From: Halictus rubicundus | Lineage: Eukaryota; Arthropoda; Insecta; Hymenoptera; Halictidae | DNA length: 64,000 bases | Direction: 5' to 3' | Assembly: GCF_050948215.1 (NCBI RefSeq) | Contig: NW_027488594.1 | Span: 124,001 to 188,000 of the forward strand | Shown: one piece after another, positions 42,613-56,779 of the stretch | Layout: the number at the start of each line of letters is the position of its first letter | Numbering within the stretch: the stretch's first letter is position 1 | Program-made: the position numbers and the translations under genes | Notes under the pieces: generated by a model | Told to the model about the DNA's origin: nothing | Seen by the model: only the letters and a program-made list of their open reading frames with translations | Databases searched by the model: none

Positions 42613-45600
42613 AGGATAGGATAAGATAGAGTATAGAATAGGATAGATGATATTATAGGAAAGAGGATAGGATATGATAGAGGATACGATATTATAGAGG
42701 ATAGGATAGGATAGAGGATGGGATAGGATAGAGGATAGGATAGGATAGAGGATAGGATAGGATAGAGGATAGGATAGGATACAGGATAGGATAGGATACA
42801 GGATAGGATAGGATAGAGGATAGGATAGGATACAGGATAGGATAGGATAGAGGATAGGGTAGGATAGAGGATAGGATAGGATAGAGGATAGGATAGGATA
42901 GAGGATGGGATAGGATAGAGGATAGGATAGGATAGAGGATAGGATAGGATAGAGGATAGGATAGGATAGAGGATAGGATAGGATACAGGATAGGATAGGA
43001 TAGGATAGAGGATAGGATAGGATAAGAGGATAGGATAGGATAGAGGATAGGATAGGATAGAGGATAGGATAGGATAGAGGATAGGATAGGATGGAGGATA
43101 GGATAGGATAGAGCATAAGTTAGGATAGTGGAAAGGATAGGACAGAGAATAGGATAGGATAGAGGATAGGATAGGATAGAGGATGGGATAGGATAGAGGA
43201 TAGGATAGGATAGAGGATAGGATAGGATAGAGGATAGGATAGGATAGAGGATAGGATAGGATAGAGGATAGGATAGGATAGAGGATAGGATAGGATACAG
43301 GATAGGATAGGATAGAGGATAGGCTAGGATAGAGGATAGGATAGGATAGAGGATAGTATAGGATAGAGGATGGGATAGGATAGAGGATAGGATAGGATAG
43401 AGGATAGGATAGGATAGAGGATAGGATAGGATACAGGATAGGATAGGATACAGGATAGGATAGGATAGAGCATAGGATAGGATAGATGATAGGATAGGAT
43501 AGAGGATAGGATAGAGGATTGGATAGGATATAGGATAGGATATGATAGAGGATAGGATAGGATAGGATAGTGGATAGGATAGGATAGAGGATAGGATAGG
43601 GGATTGGATAGGATATAGGATAGGATATGATAGAGGATAGGATAGGATAGCGGATAGGATAAGATAGAGTATAGAATAGGATAGATGATATTATATTAAA
43701 GAGGATAGGATATGATAGAGGATACGATATTATAGAGGATAGGATAGGATAGAGGATCGGATAGGATAGAGGATAGGATAGGATAGAGGATAGGATAGGA
43801 TACAGGATAGGATAGGATACAGGATAGGATAGGAAGGAGCATAGGATAGGATAGAGGATAGGAAAGGATAGAGGATAGGATAGGGGATTGGATAGGATAG
43901 AGAATAGGATACGATAGAGAATAGGATAGGATTGGATAGAGAATAGGATGGGATCGAGGATAGGATAGGATAGAGGATAGGATAGGATAGAGGATGGGAT
44001 AGGATAGAGGATAGGATAGGATAGAGGATAGGATAGGATAGAGGATAGGATAGGATAGAGGATAGGATAGGATAGAGGATGGGATAGGATAGAGGATAGG
44101 ATAGGATAGAGGATAGGATAGGATAGAGGATAGGATAGGATAGAGCATAAGGTAGGATAGTGGAAAGGATAGGATAGAGGATAGGATAGGATAGAGAATA
44201 GGATACGATAGAGAATAGGATAGGATTGGATAGAGAATAGGATGGGATAGAGGATAGGATAGGATAGAGCATAAGATAGGATAGTGGAAAGGATAGGACA
44301 GAGTATAGGATAGGATAGAGGATAGGATCGGATAAAGGATAGGATAGGATAGAGGATAAGATATGATAGAGCATAGGATATAGGATTGGATAGTATAGAG
44401 GATAGGATACGATAGAGGATAGGATACGATAGATGATAGGATAGGATAGGATAGAGAATAGGATAGAATATATGATATTATAGGATAGAGCAAGGATAGG
44501 ACAGAGGATACGATATTATAGAGGATAGGATAGGATAGCGGAAAGGATAGGATAGACGATAGGATAGGATAGAGGATAGGATAGGATAGAGGATAGGATA
44601 GGATAGAGGATAGGATAGGATAGAGGATAGGATAGGATAGAGGATAGGATAGGATAGAGGATAGGATAGGATAGAGGATAGGATAGGATAGAGGATAGGA
44701 TAGGATAGAGGATAGGATAGGATAGAGGATAGGATAGGATAGAGGATAGGATAGGATAGAGGATAGGATAGAGGATAGGATGGGATAGAGGATAGGATAG
44801 GATAGAGGATAGGATAGGATAGAGGATAGGATAGGATAGAGGATAGGATAGGATTGAGGATAGGATAGGATAGAGGATAGGCTAGGATAGAGGATAGGAT
44901 ATGATAGAGGATAGGATAGGATAGAGGATAGGATAGGATATAGGATACGATATAGGATTGGATAGGATAGAGAATAGGATACGATAGAGAATAGGATAGG
45001 ATTGGATAGAGAATAGGATGGGATAGAGGATAGGATAGGATAGAGGATAGGATAGGATAGAGGATGGGATAGGATAGAGGATAGGTTAGGATAGAGGATA
45101 GGATAGGATAGAGGATAGGATAGGATAGAGGATAGGATAGGATAGAGGATAGGATAGGATACAGGATAGGATAGGATAGAGGATAGGCTAGGATAGAGGA
45201 TAGGATAGGATAGAGGATAGGATAGGATAGAGGATAGGATAGGATACAGGATAGGATAGGATACAGGATAGGATAGGATAGAGCATAGGATAGGATAGAG
45301 GATAGGATAGGATAGAGGATAGGATAGGGGATTGGATAGGATAGAGAATAGGATACGATAGAGAATAGGATAGGATTGGATAGAGAATAGGATGGGATCG
45401 AGGATAGGATAGGATAGAGGATAGGATAGGATAGAGGATGGGATAGGATAGAGGATAGGATAGGATAGGGGATAGGATAGGATAGAGGATAGGATAGGAT
45501 AGAGGATAGGATAGGATAGAGGATAGGATAGGATACAGGATAGGATAGGATAGAGAATAGGCTAGGATAGAGGATAGGATAGGATAGAGGATAGGATAGG

Positions 45601-46660
45601 ATAGAGGATGGGATAGGATAGAGGATAGGATAGGATAGAGGATAGGATAGGATAGAGGATAGGATAGGATAGAGGATAGGATAGGATACAGGATAGGATA
45701 GGATAGAGGATAGGATAGGATAGAGGATAGGATAGGATAGAGAATAGGATACGATAGAGAATAGGATAGGATTGGATAGAGAATAGGATGGGATAGAGGA
45801 TAGGATAGGATAGAGGATAGGATAGGATAGAGGATAGGATAGGATGGAGGATAGGATAGGATAGAGGATAGGATCGGATAAAGGATAGGATAGCATAGAG
45901 GATAAGATATGATAGAGCATAGGATATAGGATTGGATAGTATAGAGGATAGGATACGATAGAGGATAGGATACGATAGATGATAGGATAGGATAGGATAG
46001 AGAATAGGATAGAATATATGATATTATAGGATAGAGCAAGGATAGGACAGAGGATACGATATTATAGAGGATAGGATAGGATAGCGGAAAGGATAGGATA
46101 GACGATAGGATAGGATAGAGGATAGGATAGGATAGTGGATAGGATAGGATAGAGGATAGGATAGGATAGAGGATAGGATAGGATAGAGGATAGGATAGGA
46201 TAGAGGTTAGGATAGGATAGAGGATAGGATAGGATAGAGGATAGGATAGGATAGAGGATAGGATAGGATAGAGGATAGGATAGAGGATAGGATGGGATAG
46301 AGGATAGGATAGGATAGAGGATAGGATAGGATAGAGGATAGGATAGGATAGAGGACAGGATATGATAGATGATAGGATAGGATAGGATAGAGAATAGGAT
46401 AGAATATATGATATTATAGGATAGAGCAAGGATAGGACAGAGGATACGATATTATAGAGGATAGGATAGGATAGCGGAAAGGATAGGATAGAGGATAGGA
46501 TAGGATAGAGGATAGGATAGGATAGAGGATAGGATGGGATAGGGGATAGGCTAGGATAGAGGATAGGATAGGATAGAGGATAGGATAGGGGATTGGATAG
46601 GATATAGGATAGGATAGGATAGAGGATAGGATAGGATACAGGATAGGATAGGATAGAGGA
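42613..46660 (+). repeat. 4,046-bp tandem unit, second (copy 2)
   Basis: Second member of the pair, with cassettes at 44468, 46014 and 46404 matching 40422, 41952 and 42342. The offset moves from 4,046 to 4,062 within the unit, a change of about one 17-mer. The right end is approximate. The atattatagg unit near 43690 carries a two-base change (tt for gg) that its partners lack. Confidence 0.78.
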
Positions 46661-49600
46661 TAGGGTAGGATAGAGGATAGGATAGGATAGAGGATAGGAT
46701 AGGATAGAGGATGGGATAGGATAGAGGATAGGATACGATAGAGGATAGGATAGGATAGAGGATAGGATACGATAGAGGATAGGATAGGATAGAGGATAGG
46801 ATAGGATACAGGATAGGATAGGGGATTGGATAGGATATAGGATAGGATATGATAGAGGATGGGATAGGATAGGATAGAGGATAGGATAGGATAGAGGATA
46901 GGATAGGATAGAGGATAGGATAGGAGAAAGGATAGGATAGGATAGAGGATAGGATAGGATAGAGCATAAGGTAGGATAGTGGAAAGGATAGGATAGAGGA
47001 TAGGATAGGATAGAGAATAGGATACGATAGAGAATAGGATAGGATTGGATAGAGAATAGGATGGGATAGAGGATAGGATAGGATAGAGGATAGGATAGGA
47101 TAGAGGATAGGATAGGATGGAGGATAGGATAGGATAGAGCATAAGATAGGATAGTGGAAAGGATAGGACAGAGTATAGGATAGGATAGAGGATAGGATCG
47201 GATAAAGGATAGGATAGGATAGAGGATAAGATATGGTAGAGCATAGGATATAGGATTGGATAGGATAGAGGATAGGATACGATAGAGGATAGGATAGGAT
47301 AGAGGATAGGATAGGATAGAGGATAGGATAGGATAGAGGATAGGATAGGATAGAGGATAGGATGGGATAGGGGATAGGCTAGGATAGAGGATAGGATAGG
47401 ATAGAGGATAGGATAGGATAGAGGAGAGGATAGGATAGAGGATAGGATAGAGGATAGGATAGGATAGAGGATAGGCTAGGATAGAGGATAGGACAGGATA
47501 GAGGATAGGATCGGATAAAGGATATAATAGCATAGAGGATAAGATATGATAGAGCATAGGATATAGGATTGGATAGTATAGAGGATAGGATACGATAGAG
47601 GATAGGATACGATAGATAATAGGATAGGATAGGATAGAGAATAGGATAGAATATATGATTTTATAGGATAGAGCAAGGATAGGACAGAGGATACGATATT
47701 ATAGAGGATAGGATAGGATAGCGGAAAGGATAGGATAGACGATAGGATAGGATAGAGGATAGGATAGGATAGCGAAAAGGATAGGATAGAGGATAGGATA
47801 GGATAGAGGATAGGATAGGATAGAGGATAGGATACGATAGAGGATAGGATAGGATAGAGGATAGGATAGGATAGAGGAAAGGATAGAGGATAGGATGGGA
47901 TAGGGGATAGGCTAGGATAGAGGATAGGATAGGATAGAGGATAGGATAGGGGATTGGATAGGATATAGGATAGGATAGGATAGAGGAAAGGATAGGATAC
48001 AGGATAGGATAGGATAGAGGATAGGCTAGGATAGAGGATAGGATAGGATAGAGGATAGGATAGGATAGAGGATGGGATAGGATAGAGGATAGGATAGGAT
48101 AGAGGATAGGATAGGATAGAGGATAGGATAGGATAGAAGATAGATCGGATAAAGGATAGGATAGGATAGAGGATAGAATACGATAGATGATAGGATAGGA
48201 TAGGATAGATAATAGGATAGAATATATGATATGATAGGATAGAGCAAGGATAGGACAGAGGATACGATATTATAGAGGATAGGATAGGATAGCGGAAAGG
48301 ATAGGATAGAGGATAGGATAGGATAGAGGATAGGATAGGATAGAGGATAGGATTGGATAGAGGATAGGATAGGATAGAGGATAGGATAGGATAGAGGATA
48401 GGATAGGATAGAGGATAGGATGGGATAGGGGATAGGCTAGGATAGAGGATAGGATAGGATAGAGGATAGGATAGGATAGAGGAGAGGATAGGATAGAGGA
48501 TAGGATAGAGGATAGGATAGGATAGAGGATAGGCTAGGATAGAGGATAGGACAGGATAGAGGATAGGATCGGATAAAGGATAGGATAGCATAGAGGATAA
48601 GATATGATAGAGCATAGGATATAGGATTGGATAGTATAGAGGATAGGATACGATAGAGGATAGGACAGAGGATACGATATTATAGAGGATAGGATAGGAT
48701 AGCGGAAAGGATAGGATAGACGATAGGATAGGACAGAGGATAGGACAGGATAGCGGAAAGGATAGGATAGAGGATAGGATAGGATAGAGGATAGGATAGC
48801 ATAGAGGATAGGATACGATAGAGGATAGGATAGGATAGAGGATAGGATAGGATAGAGGATAGGATAGAGGATAGGATGGGATAGGGGATAGGCTAGGATA
48901 GAGGATAGGATAGGATAGAGGATAGGATAGGGGATTGGATAGGATATAGGATAGTATAGGATAGAGGAAAGGATAGGATACAGGATAGGATAGGATAGAG
49001 GATAGGCTAGGATAGAGGATAGGATAGGATAGAGGATAGGATAGGATAGAGGATGGGATAGGATAGAGGATAGGATAGGATAGAGGATAGGATAGGATAG
49101 AGGATAGGATAGAGGATAGGATAGGATAGAGGATAGATCGGATAAAGGATAGGATAGGATAGAGGATAGGATACGATAGATGATAGGATAGGATAGGATA
49201 GAGAATAGGATAGAATATATGATATTATAGGATAGAGCAAGGATAGGACAGAGGATACGATATTATAGAGGATAGGATAGGATAGCGGAAAGGATAGGAT
49301 AGAGGATAGGATAGGATAGAGGATAGGATAGGATAGAGGATAGGATAGGATAGAGGATAGGATAGGATAGAGGATAGGATAGGATAGAGGATAGGATGGG
49401 ATAGGGGATAGGCTAGGATAGAGGATAGAATAGGATAGAGGATAGGATAGGATAGAGGAGAGGATAGGATAGAGGATAGGATAGAGGATAGGATAGGATA
49501 GAGGATAGGCTAGGATAGAGGATAGGATAGGATAGAGGATAGGATCGGATAAAGGATAGGATAGCATAGAGGATAAGATATGATAGAGCATAGGATATAG

Positions 49601-50280
49601 GATTGGATAGTATAGAGGATAGGATACGATAGAGGATAGGATACGATAGATAATAGGATAGGATAGGATAGAGAATAGGATAGAATATATGATTTTATAG
49701 GATAGAGCAAGGATAGGACAGAGGATACGATATTATAGAGGATAGGATAGGATAGCGGAAAGGATAGGATAGACGATAGGATAGGATAGAGGATAGGATA
49801 GGATAGCGGAAAGGATAGGATAGAGGATAGGTTAGGATAGAGGATAGGATAGGATAGAGGATAGGATACGATAGAGGATAGGATAGGATAGAGGATAGGA
49901 TAGGATAGAGGATAGGATAGAGGATAGGATGGGATAGGGGATAGGCTAGGATAGAGGATAGGATAGGATAGAGGATAGGATAGGGGATTGGATAGGATAT
50001 AGGATAGGATAGGATAGAGGATAGGATAGGATACAGGATAGGATAGGATAGAGGATAGGCTAGGATAGAGGATAGGATAGGATAGAGGATAGGATAGGAT
50101 AGATGATGGGATAGGATAGAGGATAGGATAGGATAGAGGATAGGATAGGATAGAGGATAGGATAGGATAGAGGATAGGATAGGATACAGGATAGGATAGG
50201 GGATTGGATAGGATATGATAGAGGATAGGATAGGATAGGATAGAGGATAAGATGGGATAGAGGATAGGATAGGATAGTGG

Positions 50281-50630
50281 ATAGGATAGGATAGAGGATA
50301 GGATAGGATAGAGGATAGGATAGGATAGAGGATAGGATAGGATAGAGGATAGGATAGGATAGAGGATAGGATAGGATAGAGGATAGGATAGGATAGAGGA
50401 TAGGATAGGATAGAGGATAGGATAGGATAGAGGATAGGATAGGATAGAGGATAGGATAGGATAGAGGATAGGATAGGATAGAGGATAAGATAGGATAGAG
50501 GATAGGATAGGATAGAGGATAGGATAGGATAGAGGATAGGATAGGATAGAGGATAGGATAGGATAGAGGATAAGATAGGATGGAGGATAGGATAGGATAG
50601 AGGATAGGATAGGATAGACGATAGGATAGG
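50281..50630 (+). repeat. Homogeneous 17-bp run near the start of the right block
   Basis: About 20 consecutive units show almost only the exact 17-mer; the few exceptions are gataagatagg and gatgg units near 50484 and 50573-50581. This suggests recent local expansion or homogenisation. Confidence 0.75.
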
Positions 50631-50759
50631 ATACAGGATAGGATAGGATAGAGGATAGGAGAGGATAGAGTATAGGTTATAGGATTTGCTAGGATAGAGG
50701 ATAGGATACGATAGAGGATAGGATAGGATAGGATAGAGAATAGGATAGGATATATGATA

Positions 50760-52050
50760 TTATAGGATGGAGCAAGGATAGGACAGAGGATACGATATTA
50801 TAGAGGATAGGATAGGGTAGCGGAAAGGATAGGATAGAGGATAGGATAGTATAGAGGATAGGATGTGATACAGGATAGGATAGGAGAGAGGATAGGATAG
50901 GATATAGGATAGGATCGGATAGAGGATAGGATAGGATAGAGGATAGGATAGGATACAGGATAGGATAGGATAGAGGATAGGATAGGATAGAGGATAGGAT
51001 AGGATAGAGGATAGGATAGGATACAGGATACGATAGGATAGAGGATTGGATAGCATAGAGGATACGATATAGGATTGGATAGGATAGAGGATTGGATAGG
51101 ATAGAGGATAGGATAGGATAGAGGATAGGATGTGATACAGGATAGGATAGGAGAGAAGATAGGATAGGATATAGGATAAGGTCGGATAGAGGATAGGATA
51201 GGATAGAGGATAGGATAGGATAGAGGATAGGATAGGATACAGGATTGGCTAGGATACAGGATAGGATACAGGATAGGATAGGATACAGGATAGGATAGGA
51301 TAGAGGATACGATATAGGATTGGATAGGATAGAGAATAGGATACGATAGTGGATAGGATAGGATTGGATAGAGAATAGGATGGGATAGAGGATAGTATAG
51401 GATAGAGTATAGGATAGTGTAGAGAATAGGATAGGATAGATGATATGATAGGAAAGAGGATAGGATATGATAGAGGATACGATATTATAGAGAATCGGAT
51501 AGGATAGAGGATCGGATAGGATAGAGGATAGGATAGGATAGAGGATAGGATAGGATAGAGGATAGGATAGGATATAGGATAGGATCGGATAGAGGATAGG
51601 ATAGGATAGGATAGAGGATAGGATAGGATACAGGATAGGATAGGATAGAGGATAGGATAGGATTGGAGAGAGAATAGGATGGGATAGAGGATAGCATAGG
51701 ATAGAGTATAGGATAGGATAGAGAATAGGGTAGGATAGATGATATTATAGGAAAGAGGATAGGATATGATAGAGGATACGATATTATAGATGATCGGATA
51801 GGATAGAGGATCGGATAGGATAGAGGATAGGATAGGATAGAGGATAGGATAGGATAGAGGATAGGATAGGATAGAGGATAGGATAGGATAAGAGGATATG
51901 ATAGGATAGAGGATAGGATAGTATACAGGATAGGATAGGATAGAGGATAGGATAGGATAGAGGATACGATATAGGATTGGATAGGATAGAGAATAGGATA
52001 CGATAGAGGATAGTATAGGATTGGATAGACAATAGGATCGGATAGAGTAT
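50760..52050 (+). repeat. 6.6-kb-offset duplicate, member a
   Basis: Minus-strand frames of 98 codons at 50760-51056 and 57362-57658 differ at one residue (offset 6,602). The gatgatatga marker at 51439 matches 58024 (offset 6,585), and the 82-codon frame at 51784 matches 58404 (offset 6,620). The small offset steps are about one 17-mer each. Confidence 0.78.
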
Positions 52051-54360
52051 AGGATAGGATAGCGGAGAGGATAGGATAGAGGAGAGGATAGGATAGGATA
52101 GAGGATAGGATCGGATAGAGGATAGGATAGGATAGAGGATAGGATAGGATACAGGATAGGATAGGATAGAGGATAGGATAGGATAGAGGAGTGGATATTA
52201 TAGAGGATAGGATAGGATAGTGGATAGGATAGGATAGAGGATAGGATAGGATAGAGGATAGGATAGGATAGAGGATAGGATAGGATACAGGATAGGATAG
52301 GATAGAGGATAGGCTAGGATAGAGGATAGGATAGGATAGAGGATAGGATCGGATAAAGGATAGGATAGCATAGAGGATAAGATATGATAGAGCATAGGAT
52401 ATAGGATTGGATAGTATAGAGGATAGGATACGATAGATAATAGGATAGGATAGGATAGAGAATAGGATAGAATATATGATTTTATAGGATAGAGCAAGGA
52501 TAGGACAGAGGATACGATATTATAGAGGATAGGATAGGATAGCGGAAAGGATAGGATAGAGGATAGTATAGGATAGAGGATAGGATAGGTTAGAGGATAG
52601 GATAGGATACAGAATAGGATAGGATAGAGGATAGGATAGGATAGAGGATAGGATAGGATAGAGGATAGGATAGGATAGAGGATAGGATAGGATAGAGGAT
52701 AGGATAGGATAGAGGATAGGATAGAGGATAGGATGGGATAGAGGATAGGATAGGATAGAGGATAGGATAGGATAGAGGATAGGATGTGATACAGGATAGG
52801 ATAGGAGAGAAGATAGGATAGGATATAGGATAGGGTCGGATAGAGGATAGGATAGGATAGAGGATAGGATGGGATAGAGGATAGGATAGGATAGAGAATA
52901 GGATAGGATAGAGGATAGGATAGGATAGAGGATAGGATAGGATAGAGGATAGGATAGGATAGAGGATAGGATAGGATGGAGGATAGGATAGGATAGAGGA
53001 TAGGATAGGATAGAGGATAGGATAGGATAGAGGATAGGATAGGATAGAGGATAGGATAGGATAGAGGATAGGATAGGATAGAGGATAGGATAGGATAGAG
53101 GATAGGATAGGATAGAGGATAGGATAGGATAGAGGATAGGATAGGATACAGGATACGATAGGATAGAGGATTGGATAGCATAGAGGATACGATATAGGAT
53201 TGGATAGGATAGAGGATAGGATAGGATAGAGGATAGGATGTGATACAGGATAGGATAGGAGAGAAGATAGGATAGGATATAGGATAGGGTCGGATAGAGG
53301 ATAGGATAGGATAGAGGATAGGATAGGATAGAGGATAGGATAGGATAGAGGATAGGATAGGATACAGGATAGGCTAGGATACAGGATAGGATACAGGATA
53401 GGATAGGATACAGGATAGGATAGGATAGAGGATACGATATAGGATTGGATAGGATAGAGAATAGGATACGATAGTGGATAGGATAGGATTGGATAGAGAA
53501 TAGGATGGGATAGAGGATAGCATAGGATAGAGTATAGGATAGTGTAGAGAATAGGATAGGATAGATGATATGATAGGAAAGAGGATAGGATATGATAGGG
53601 GATACGATATTATAGAGAATCGGATAGGATAGAGGATCGGATAGGATAGAGGATAGGATAGGATAGAGGATAGGATAGGATAGAGGATAGGATAGGATAA
53701 GAGGATAGGATAGGATAGAGGATAGGATAGGATATAGGATAGGATCGGATAGAGGATAGGATAGGATAGGATAGAGGATAGGATAGGATACAGGATAGGA
53801 TAGGATAGAGGATAGGATAGGATTGGAGAGAGAATAGGATGGGATAGAGGATAGCATAGGATAGAGTATAGGATAGGATAGAGAATAGGGTAGGATAGAT
53901 GATATTATAGGAAAGAGGATAGGATAGGATAGAGGATACGATATTATAGAGGATCGGATAGGATAGAGGATCGGATAGGATAGAGGATAGGATAGGATAG
54001 AGGATAGGATAGGATAGAGGATAGGATAGGACAGAGGATAGGATAGGATAAGAGGATATGATAGGATAGAGGATAGGATAGGATACAGGATAGGATAGGA
54101 TAGAGGATAGGATAGGATAGAGGATATGATATAGGATTGGATAGGATAGAGAATAGGATACGATAGAGGATAGTATAGGATTGGATAGACAATAGGATCG
54201 GATAGAGTATAGGATAGGATAGCGGAGAGGATAGGATAGAGGATAGGATAGGATAGGATAGAGGATAGGATCGGATAGAGGATAGGATAGGATAGATGAT
54301 AGGATAGGATAGAGGAGTGGATATTATAGAGGATAGGATAGGATAGAGGATAGGATAGGG

Positions 54361-54394
54361 GATTGGATTGTATTGAAGATAGCAGACGATAGAG
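54361..54394 (+). repeat. Diverged patch with attgtattgaag, copy 1
   Basis: Follows aggggattgg. It contains attgtattgaag and then atagcagacgatag, which departs from the pentamer pattern more than most units. It recurs at 56065 and 58843. It is too short to call a foreign insertion and may be a clustered-mutation unit spread by duplication. Confidence 0.7.
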
Positions 54395-56064
54395 GATAGG
54401 ATAGGATAGAGGATAGGATAGGATAGAGGATAGGATAGGATAGAGGATAGGATAATATAGAAGATAGGATAGGATAGATTATAGGATAGCATAGAGGATA
54501 GGATAGCATAGGGTAGAGGATAGGATAGGGTAGAGAATAGGATAGGATAGAGGATAGGATAGGATAGAGGATAGGATAGGATAGAGGATAGTATAGGATA
54601 GAGGATAGGATAGGATAGGATAGGATAGAGGATAGGATAGGATAGAGGATAGGATAGGATAGAGGATAGGATAGGATAGAGGATAGGATAGGATAGAGGA
54701 TAGGATAGGACAGAGGATACGATATTATAGAGGATAGGATAGGGTAGCGGAAAGGATAGGATAGAGGATAGGATAGTATAGAGGATAGGATGTGATACAG
54801 GATAGGATAGGAGAGAGGATAGGATAGGATATAGGATAGGATCGGATAGAGGATAGGATAGGATAGAGGATAGGATAGGATACAGGATAGGATAGGATAG
54901 AGGATAGGATAGGATAGAGGATAGGATAGGATAGAGGATAGGATAGGATACAGGATACGATAGGATAGAGGATTGGATAGCATAGAGGATACGATATAGG
55001 ATTGGATAGGATAGAGGATAGGATAGGATAGAGGATAGGATGTGATACAGGATAGGATAGGAGAGAAGATAGGATAGGATATAGGATAGGGTCGGATAGA
55101 GGATAGGATAGGATAGAGGATAGGATAGGATAGAGGATAGGATAGGATACAGGATAGGCTAGGATACAGGATAGGATACAGGATAGGATAGGATACAGGA
55201 TAGGATAGGATAGAGGATACGATATAGGATTGGATAGGATAGAGAATAGGATACGATAGTGGATAGGATAGGATTGGATAGAGAATAGGATGGGATAGAG
55301 GATAGCATAGGATAGAGTATAGGATAGTGTAGAGAATAGGATAGGATAGATGATATGATAGGAAAGAGGATAGGATATGATAGAGGATACGATATTATAG
55401 AGAATCGGATAGGATAGAGGATCGGATAGGATAGAGGATAGGATAGGATAGAGGATAGGATAGGATAGAGGATAGGATAGGATAAGAGGATAGGATAGGA
55501 TAGGATAGAGGATAGGATAGGATATAGGATAGGATCGGATAGAGGATAGGATAGGATAGGATAGAGGATAGGATAGGATACAGGATAGGATAGGATAGAG
55601 GATAGGATAGGATTGGAGAGAGAATAGGATGGGATAGAGGATAGCATAGGATAGAGTATAGGATAGGATAGAGAATAGGGTAGGATAGATGATATTATAG
55701 GAAAGAGGATAGGATATGATAGAGGATACGATATTATAGAGGATCGGATAGGATAGAGGATCGGATAGGATAGAGGATATGATAGGATAGAGGATAGGAT
55801 AGGATACAGGATAGGATAGGATAGAGGATAGGATAGGATAGAGGATACGATATAGGATTGGATAGGATAGAGAATAGGATACGATAGAGGATAGTATAGG
55901 ATTGGATAGACAATAGGATCGGATAGAGTATAGGATAGGATAGAGGATAGGATAGGATAGGATAGAGGATAGGATCGGATAGAGGATAGGATAGGATAGA
56001 GGATAGGATAGGATAGAGGAGTGGATATTATAGAGGATAGGATAGGATAGAGGATAGGATAGGG

Positions 56065-56099
56065 GATTGGATTGTATTGAAGATAGCAGACGATAGAGG
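56065..56099 (+). repeat. Diverged patch with attgtattgaag, copy 2
   Basis: Same patch as at 54361, offset 1,704, with the same flanking units. Confidence 0.7.
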
Positions 56100-56430
56100 A
56101 TAGGATAGGATAGAGGATAGGATAGGATAGGGTAGAGGATAGGATAGGGTAGAGGATAGGATAGGATAGAGGATAGGATAGGATAGAGGATAGGATAGGA
56201 TAGAGGATAGTATAGGATAGAGGATAGGATAGGATAGAGGATAGGATAGGATAGAGGATAGGATAGGATAGAGGATAGGATAGGATAGAGGATAGGATAG
56301 GATAGAGGTATAGGATAGGATACAGGATAGGATAGGATAGAGGATAGGATAGGATAGAGGAGTAGATAGGATAGAGGATAGGATAGGATAGAGGATAGGA
56401 TAGGATAGAGGATAGGATAGGATAGAGAAT

Positions 56431-56470
56431 AGGATAGGGTAAATTATATTATAGGTTAGGGGATACGATA
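56431..56470 (+). repeat. AT-rich patch (gggtaaattatattatagg), copy 1
   Basis: The most AT-rich departure from the unit in the right block: taaattatatt, followed by ataggttagggg and a return to acgatattatagagg. It recurs at 61901. It is probably a degenerate relative of the atattatagg units. Confidence 0.7.
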
Positions 56471-56779
56471 TTATAGAGGATAGGATAGGATAGAGGATAG
56501 GATAGGATAGAGGATAGGATAGGATAGAGGATAGGATAGGATAGAGGAGAGGATAGGATAGAGTATAGGATAGGATAAAGGATAGGATAGGATAGAGGAT
56601 AGGATAGAGGATAGGATGGGATAGAGGATAGGATAGTCTAGAGGATAGGATAGGATAGAGGATAGGATAGGATAGAGGATAGGATGTGATACAGGATAGG
56701 ATAGGAGAGAAGATAGGATAGGATATAGGATAGGGTCGGATAGAGGATAGGATAGGATAGAGGATAGGATGGGATAGAG

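Larger units (their letters stand above)
25577..49587 (+). repeat. 22-kb higher-order block, copy 2 (expanded to 24 kb)
   Basis: Near-identical second copy of 3392-25576. The offset from copy 1 changes in steps: 22,185 at the start, about 22,300 by 27.5 kb, 21,857 at 29-30 kb, 21,539 at 31-32 kb, 21,522 at 33-34.7 kb, 22,470 at 35.7-37 kb, 22,453 at 38-39 kb, 21,818 at 39.7-40.4 kb and 23,979 from about 46.9 to 49.2 kb. A final shift of 33 bp brings it to 24,012. Marker cassettes lie at 28489, 29893, 31184, 32239, 34727, 35675, 36377, 40422, 41952, 42342, 44468, 46014, 46404, 47651, 48222 and 49215. The match to copy 1 stops at 49587. Confidence 0.88.
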
